From Pseudomonadota bacterium (GTDB lineage Bacteria; Pseudomonadota; Alphaproteobacteria; Reyranellales; Reyranellaceae): a DNA stretch of 64,000 nt. Both the position numbers and the translations under genes were made by a program. Position 1 is the stretch's first letter; the number at the start of each line of letters is the position of its first letter. The stretch is taken from assembly GCA_018240685.1 (NCBI GenBank), contig JAFEFG010000002.1:20075-84074 (forward strand). Reading direction: 5' to 3'. A model generated the notes under the pieces. That model saw nothing but the letters and a program-made list of their open reading frames with translations. It did no database searches and was not told the origin of the DNA. Positions 60,827-64,000 of the stretch are shown piece by piece.

Positions 60827-62773
60827 TCATCGGTTCCCTTCGAGCGCCTCCTGGGCGGCATCCCGCCTGACCCGGTCCAGGGCCGCTCTCAGACGCTCTG
60901 CATTCTCCTCGGTCGGCTCGCGCGCGAGTTCCTCCTTGGCCTGCCGCACCTCGGCCATGTTGCCCAGATGCCGGGCCACATGGTCGGCGGTCCGGCGCCA
61001 CTGGGCCACCCAGGCTTCGCTGTCGGAAGGGTCGGTCCGGAAGAGTTCTCGCGCCTTGGCGCGGGCCGTCGCGGCCAGCGGCCCCAGGCCGTTGCGCTGC
61101 AGGTGGTCTGCGATGAGCTGCACTTCAAGGGGTGCGTCGCCGGCTGCGGCATCGTCGGCCGCTGGATCCACTCCCAGCGGCATCATCGCCAGGGCATCGA
61201 GCAGGCCGCGCTGCAGGCGGGCCAGGTCGGGATGGCTGTCGGTCGGCAGGCGCGAGACCTCCTCGTTCAGCACATGGAGCAGGGCCGGCCGCTCGATCAG
61301 CGCGCCCAGCAGCACCCGGATCTGGCGCGAGTAGCCCTCGAGGTCGACCGCGGCGCGACGGGCCTCGGTGCCGGCCGAGGCCGGTACGTCCTGGAGCGCA
61401 CCGGGCGGCATCGCGCCGGGGCCGCGGAACGGACGCGGCCCGCCCGGGCGCTGGCCGAAGCGGCCGGCCGGCCGCCAGCCCGGCCGCTCGCTGCGCCAGG
61501 TGCGGTCGAGCCGGTCGCGGATGTCGCGCTGGTAGTAGCCGCGCACCACCGGGTCGGCGATCTCCTGGACCCGCTCGTTCAGCGCCGCCTGGATGCTGGC
61601 GCGGCGCTCGGGCGTGTCGGCAGGCCGGCCCTCCGTCTCCATGTCCCAGATCAGGTCGACCAGCGGACGGGCGAGGTCGAGCACGCGGCGGACGGCGTCC
61701 GGCCCGTGGCCGCGCAGCAGGCTGTCGGGGTCCTCGCCGGCCGGCAGGGCGACGAAGCGCAGGCTCTTGCCCGGCCGCAGCAGGGGCAGGGCGCGCTGCG
61801 CGGCACGCTGGGCGGCGCGGCGGCCGGCGTTGTCGCCGTCGAAGCACAGGAACGGCTCGTCGGCGAGCTTCCACAGTTCGCCCAGCTGGCCTTCGGTCAG
61901 GGCGGTGCCGAGCGGCGCGACGGCGCCCGTGAAGCCGGCGACGTGCAGGGCGATCACGTCCATGTAGCCTTCGGCCACGATCACCGGCTGGTCCTTGGTC
62001 GCCGCCACGCGGGCGCGGTCGAGGCAGTAGAGGTTGGCGCCCTTGTGGAACAGCGGCGTCTCGGGCGAGTTGAGGTACTTCGGCTCGCCCGTGCCCATCA
62101 CGCGCCCGCCGAAGGCGATGGCGCGGCCGCGGCGGTCGTTGATGGTGAACATCACCCGGCCGCGGAAGCGGTCGTAGGGCTCGCGACGCCCGCCCTGGGG
62201 GCCGTCCTCGGGCTGGATGGCGAGACCCGCCTCGACGATCTTGTCGATCGGCACGCCCTCACGCTTGAGCGCCGACAGCAGCCCGTCGCGCGAGTCGGGC
62301 GCGAAGCCGAGCCGGAAGTCGTCGATGGTCGCATCTTCGAGGCCGCGGCCGCGCAGATAGTCGAGACCGTGCCGGCCCACCGGCAGGCGCAGCTGCTTCT
62401 GGAACCAGCGCGCCGCCTCCTCGACCACCTGCTGCAGGGTCGAGACGCGCTCGGCGCGTTCGCGCTCGACCGGCGTGGCGCGCGGCACCGGCAGGTTGAC
62501 CTCGCGGGCGAGCTTCTCCACCGCCTCGGGGAAGGTGAGGCCTTCGGTCTTCATGACGAAGCCCACCGCGTCGCCGTGCTCGCCGCAGCCGAAGCAGTGG
62601 TAGAAGCCCTTCTTGTCGTTCACCGTGAAGGACGGCGTCTTCTCGTTGTGGAAGGGGCAGAGGCCGGCGTATTCGCTGCCCGAGCGGCGCTTGAGCGCGA
62701 CCTTCCGCCCGACGACGTCGGACAGGCTGAGCCTGGCGCGCAGTTCATCGAGGAAGCCGGGAGGGAAGGCCAT
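60827..62773 (-). CDS. dnaG: DNA primase
   Basis: This is a 648-residue primase. The zinc-binding CHC2 domain has Cys39, His42, Cys60 and Cys63 (LCPFHNEKTPSF and YHCFGCGEHGD). The catalytic core includes EPKYLNSPETPLFHKG and the TOPRIM motif VIVAEGYMDVIAL with FLCFDGDNAGRRAA. The C-terminal part (from about 430) is the DnaB-interacting helical domain. It makes RNA primers for replication. ATG 62773 starts at MAFPPGFLDELRARLS, as in other primases. The 167-base gap to rpoD could hold an internal rpoD promoter. Confidence 0.97.
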   Translation of the reverse strand: MAFPPGFLDELRARLSLSDVVGRKVALKRRSGSEYAGLCPFHNEKTPSFTVNDKKGFYHCFGCGEHGDAVGFVMKTEGLTFPEAVEKLAREVNLPVPRATPVERERAERVSTLQQVVEEAARWFQKQLRLPVGRHGLDYLRGRGLEDATIDDFRLGFAPDSRDGLLSALKREGVPIDKIVEAGLAIQPEDGPQGGRREPYDRFRGRVMFTINDRRGRAIAFGGRVMGTGEPKYLNSPETPLFHKGANLYCLDRARVAATKDQPVIVAEGYMDVIALHVAGFTGAVAPLGTALTEGQLGELWKLADEPFLCFDGDNAGRRAAQRAAQRALPLLRPGKSLRFVALPAGEDPDSLLRGHGPDAVRRVLDLARPLVDLIWDMETEGRPADTPERRASIQAALNERVQEIADPVVRGYYQRDIRDRLDRTWRSERPGWRPAGRFGQRPGGPRPFRGPGAMPPGALQDVPASAGTEARRAAVDLEGYSRQIRVLLGALIERPALLHVLNEEVSRLPTDSHPDLARLQRGLLDALAMMPLGVDPAADDAAAGDAPLEVQLIADHLQRNGLGPLAATARAKARELFRTDPSDSEAWVAQWRRTADHVARHLGNMAEVRQAKEELAREPTEENAERLRAALDRVRRDAAQEALEGNR

Positions 62774-63425
62774 GGCCCTAAAATGGCGGCGTCGTTCCTG
62801 TCGCACCAGAGAGGATTGCGGGGATTGCGCGCCGTTCGCCGCGATGGAGAGCGCCCGCCCGCTGCGATGTCGCCCGCCGCGCCGCGGTCCCGCCGGCCTG
62901 CTTGACAGGGCCCGAAAAGCTCCGGTTTCCCTTTTAAAAAAGGAAATAAAAGCGTTACTTTTCGTAACTGCCCGTCCGCAGGCGCCGACCATGGACCGAC
63001 TCTAGGCCCATCGGAAGGCCGGAGCCGATTCCGGTCGCCAACGGCCTGGGGGATTTGTTGTGGACCTCGGCCGGGCGCTTCTATGGCGGATCTTCCGCCG
63101 CATGCTCCTGAATGTCGCGGAGGCTGTAGTGCCGCAGTCGATCCACCACCGTGGTGGTTCGTCCTCGTCGTTGCGGCGATGATTTTCATTGTAGCGCTGG
63201 TCTGCGCGCTGATCACTTTCCCCCCGTCGCCCCCTCTCCCGCTGCCGGACATCGGCCCCTCCGACTCGCGGCCCGTCTTGCGGTCGGGCCTCTGCTCCGA
63301 ATCGCTTCTGCGACCAAGATGGCGGTGCATTGCTCCGCCTGCTGCGAGAGGATAGTCTTCGACAGGAGGTCGTTTCCACGCCGTGACTAAATATCTTCGC
63401 GCGCCGGCACCGGCACCGTTACCGT
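62774..63425. other. 652-bp region upstream of dnaG; one weak reading frame
   Basis: Next to the dnaG start there is no obvious gene. An A/T-rich patch at about 62929-62965 contains TTTCCCTTTTAAAAAAGGAAA, an inverted repeat, and just after it GTTAC-TTTTC-GTAAC, another small inverted repeat; either could be part of the dnaG or divergent promoter. A 90-codon frame at 63083-63355 is listed separately with low confidence. Confidence 0.5.
63083..63355 (+). CDS. Possible small single-helix membrane protein
   Basis: This 90-codon frame (MADLPPHAPECRGG start) encodes a Pro-rich leader and one strong membrane helix WWFVLVVAAMIFIVALVCAL at about residues 24-43, then a Pro-rich and Arg-rich tail that looks less natural. 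No good ribosome site is seen. It may be real as far as the helix, or chance in GC-rich DNA. Confidence 0.35.
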   Translation: MADLPPHAPECRGGCSAAVDPPPWWFVLVVAAMIFIVALVCALITFPPSPPLPLPDIGPSDSRPVLRSGLCSESLLRPRWRCIAPPAARG

Positions 63426-63893
63426 GTGGTCGTATACCGTGCGGTCGTACGATCCGATAAGGTCCTTGGCTTGGCAGAGAATACGGTTCGCCGACGCCGA
63501 TACGATCGCGGCGAAAATCGCAGAAAGCATGTCGGTTCGACGGATCGGCCCGAGATCGTCCGATCGGGGCGTGAGGTGGTCGGGAAATGCCCGGCCAATT
63601 TCCCCGCCGACCGCCGGCAGGCGCTGCTCGACAAGGCGATTCCCCATATCACGCGGCCGCCCTATAGCGAGGCCTTTCCGAAGCGCCTCTATGTTGTCGA
63701 TCGGGACGGGACGATCTATACGGCGCAGACGACAAACCCAGGCGACAGCTATCACGGCTATCCCTATCATGGCCCGATGGGAAAACGCTTGGTCGCTGCT
63801 CTTCGGGCACTGGCCAGGCAGGACGAATGCGAAACGGCATTCGACGCTTGGCTCGATAGCCATATCACGAGAGGGGGGCCGCCGGACCTATGA
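63426..63893 (+). CDS. Protein of unknown function (start uncertain)
   Basis: In this 155-codon frame, starting at a GTG, the C-terminal two-thirds looks like a real globular protein: LLDKAIPHITRPPYSEAF, LYVVDRDGTIYTAQTTN, SYHGYPYHGPMG and ALRALARQDECETAFDAWLD. The first 50 residues are Arg-rich and less convincing, so translation may start later. I do not recognise the family. Its stop overlaps the ATG of the next frame by four bases (ATGA), which supports the reading frame. Confidence 0.6.
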   Translation: MVVYRAVVRSDKVLGLAENTVRRRRYDRGENRRKHVGSTDRPEIVRSGREVVGKCPANFPADRRQALLDKAIPHITRPPYSEAFPKRLYVVDRDGTIYTAQTTNPGDSYHGYPYHGPMGKRLVAALRALARQDECETAFDAWLDSHITRGGPPDL

Positions 63894-64000
63894 CGTTCGC
63901 ATTCGATCTTGACGAGACCCAGGCCGGCGATGTCCGCATGGCCGTGCTCATCGACGGCGAAGTCGTATGGCCGCATCCGGAGCAGGACGACGGCGCGTCC
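63890..64000 (+). CDS. Partial protein of unknown function (window edge)
   Basis: The 37 visible codons start MTFAFDLDETQAGDVRM and continue with AVLIDGEVVWPHPEQDD before the right edge. Too little is seen to name it. The start overlaps the stop of the preceding gene (ATGA), so the two belong to one coupled unit that extends beyond the window. Confidence 0.55.
   Translation, partial: MTFAFDLDETQAGDVRMAVLIDGEVVWPHPEQDDGAS

Noticed and set aside
63143..63157. Perfect palindrome CCACCACCGTGGTGG
   Set aside because: It can arise from the codons for consecutive Pro and Trp in the possible small membrane protein, and it is isolated, so I do not call it an operator.

Overview
The window is GC-rich, densely coded Gram-negative DNA. 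A 679-residue RpoD downstream of dnaG, a selA-selB-tRNA-Sec locus, many orphan xanthine-dehydrogenase-like and sugar-acid genes, Flp pilins, DUF992 and MarC-type membrane proteins all suggest an alphaproteobacterium (Hyphomicrobiales/Rhodospirillales grade; Reyranella-like content is possible, but the species is my inference). There is no prophage, no insertion sequence and no CRISPR array that I can see.

Layout. 0-8 kb: a CBS-pair protein cut by the left edge, an EEP-family phosphodiesterase, a D-erythronate dehydrogenase, a TylF-type methyltransferase, two tandem paralogous polytopic membrane proteins, an acyl-CoA carboxylase beta subunit and a DoxX protein. 8-10.8 kb: 5-oxoprolinase genes, with pxpBC divergent from pxpA around an inverted-repeat element. 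11-15.4 kb: an RND efflux adaptor and pump without an outer-membrane channel gene. 15.9-19.5 kb: a molybdenum hydroxylase large subunit and an SGNH-like anchored protein. 20-23.4 kb: selA, selB and the tRNA-Sec gene in one block. 23.4-27.3 kb: three minus-strand unknowns, one with a zinc-protease signature, then an M23 peptidase. 27.7-32.3 kb: DUF1622, DUF2252, MarC, DUF992, fdhD and mobB. The last two serve molybdenum formate dehydrogenase maturation and fit the selenocysteine genes, although no formate dehydrogenase lies here.

32.3-40.5 kb is a minus-strand run: FAD oxidoreductase, IlvD/Edd dehydratase, family 2 glycosyltransferase, a TPR plus beta-barrel outer-membrane protein resembling Slam, and a 934-residue secreted protein with an N-terminal FecR domain and a C-terminal TbpB-like barrel. 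This last pair is the best candidate for a little-described system: a Slam-type exporter with a non-lipidated FecR-TbpB fusion as cargo. 41.3-41.9 kb holds three Flp-type mini-pilins. Two members of the set (one of them far away at 19.7 kb) have the conserved Glu5 replaced.

42-48.4 kb: universal stress protein, an unrecognised anchored protein, AI-2E family transporter, DUF805, S1/P1 nuclease and small proteins. 48.4-53.8 kb is a four-gene operon of unrecognised envelope proteins including a 1084-residue TPR protein. 54.5-58.5 kb: CLC antiporter, HlyD-like adaptor, tRNA-Thr and an amidohydrolase. 58.6-62.8 kb: rpoD and dnaG. The right edge starts another small set of unknown genes, cut at 64000.
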